This document shows positions 12,669 through 13,081 of a stretch of 13,081 bases of DNA, in pieces. The notes beneath the pieces were generated by a model that worked only from the letters and a program-made list of their open reading frames with translations, made no database searches and was not told the DNA's origin. Position numbers and translations under genes: made by a program. Within the stretch, counting starts at the first letter, position 1, and each line of letters opens with the position of its first letter. This stretch comes from JAAYYM01 sp964483155 (GTDB lineage Bacteria; Bacillota; Clostridia; Lachnospirales; Lachnospiraceae), in NCBI GenBank assembly GCA_964483155.1, contig CAZAAC010000055.1, positions 1-13,081 on the forward strand, written 5' to 3'.

Positions 12669-13081
12669 TTATTCACTTTCGTATATGGTAGCTATATCAT
12701 GTATTCTGCGCTTCATTTCTGCACGGATATGTAACGGCTCTAAACACTCACATTTATCTCCAAAACTAAACAGAATATTGTAGTAGTATTCGTTCTCTAT
12801 GAAAGGAAAATTTACAATGTAATGCTCCTCACCATCTGGCATAAATTGTTCGTAAGGGCAATAATCAAGTATCTGGTCCATGACAGATTTATGAATACGA
12901 ATTTTGATTTCCTTTTGCATCGTTTCCAAAATATCTGTAATATCTAACTGCGGTTTTTGATACTCTCGTGGCGTAAATAATTCCTCTTGTATTTGTAGGT
13001 TTGATATGCGGGATAGTTTAAATAAGCGAAAATCTTTTCTTTTATAACAATATCCCTGCATGTACCAATGACTACTTTTCA
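12669..13081 (-). CDS. C-terminal part of a WYL-domain transcriptional regulator
   Basis: Open to the right edge; the last 136 residues are visible. The segment HWYMQGYCYKRKDFRLFKLS at its start is the WYL signature (W-Y-M here in place of W-Y-L), followed by RISNLQIQ. The remaining part is the family's C-terminal extension with two helix/strand units (MQKEIKIRIHK, VNFPFIENEYYYNILFSFG) and the ending LEPLHIRAEMKRRIHDIATIYES, as in YafY/DeoR-like regulators with an HTH_11 domain plus WYL and WCX domains. The N-terminal DNA-binding part is outside the window. WYL domains bind nucleic acid or small ligands. An internal ATG at 13061 is only part of the longer frame. The role in regulating the genes downstream on the same strand is unproven. 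Confidence 0.88.
   Translation of the reverse strand, partial: KSSHWYMQGYCYKRKDFRLFKLSRISNLQIQEELFTPREYQKPQLDITDILETMQKEIKIRIHKSVMDQILDYCPYEQFMPDGEEHYIVNFPFIENEYYYNILFSFGDKCECLEPLHIRAEMKRRIHDIATIYESE

Overview
The window is AT-rich (GC content judged by eye, not computed) with clostridial-type AGGAGG ribosome binding sites. It carries two stand-alone flavodoxin/ferredoxin fusion proteins (EFR1 type), a secreted DUF2202 ferritin-like protein, a large chemoreceptor and an OmpR-type two-component system. This gene content points to an anaerobic Clostridia genome, most likely Lachnospiraceae. That assignment is inference from gene content; no rRNA or other marker gene is present. The replicon looks chromosomal. 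No rRNA, tRNA, transposase, integrase, CRISPR array or plasmid/phage replication gene was found.

Layout. The left third (1-3740) is read leftward: the first codons of a membrane or secreted protein running off the edge; a GC-rich DUF1801 protein with an N-terminal zinc-ribbon-like stretch; a secreted DUF2202 protein; then a sensor kinase and response regulator that overlap by four bases (ATGA). A divergent intergenic region (3741-4070) holds a TTTACA-N5-TTTACA pair and five tandem 12-mers, and leads rightward into a dCache-like methyl-accepting chemotaxis protein, the only rightward gene. From 6229 to the right edge everything is again read leftward. In transcription order this is: a WYL-domain regulator (cut by the edge), YwbE, a Cys-rich pentapeptide-repeat protein, an ABM-fold monooxygenase, an iron-sulfur-flavoprotein-like reductase, a broken DUF4180 gene, an EFR1-like flavodoxin/ferredoxin, a 3' fragment of a second ywbE, a small helix-hairpin-helix protein, a VOC protein, a broken small ORF, a GNAT acetyltransferase and a second EFR1 protein.

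How the genes may work together. The clearest regulatory hypothesis is at the left. The kinase/regulator pair lies directly upstream of the DUF2202 gene. The gap between them holds two perfect 10-bp direct repeats spaced 11 bp, ending 9 bp before a TATACT -10 element, the geometry of an activator-dependent promoter of the OmpR/PhoB family. The right half is an accessory-type stretch of small, separately expressed redox and modification genes. At least three degraded gene remnants lie between them (DUF4180, ywbE 3' end, an unidentified small ORF), so this segment has been rearranged repeatedly. I found no complete defence, toxin-antitoxin or biosynthetic system. The most interesting points are the candidate two-component target, the redox cluster, the mini helix-hairpin-helix protein and the duplicated ywbE tail.
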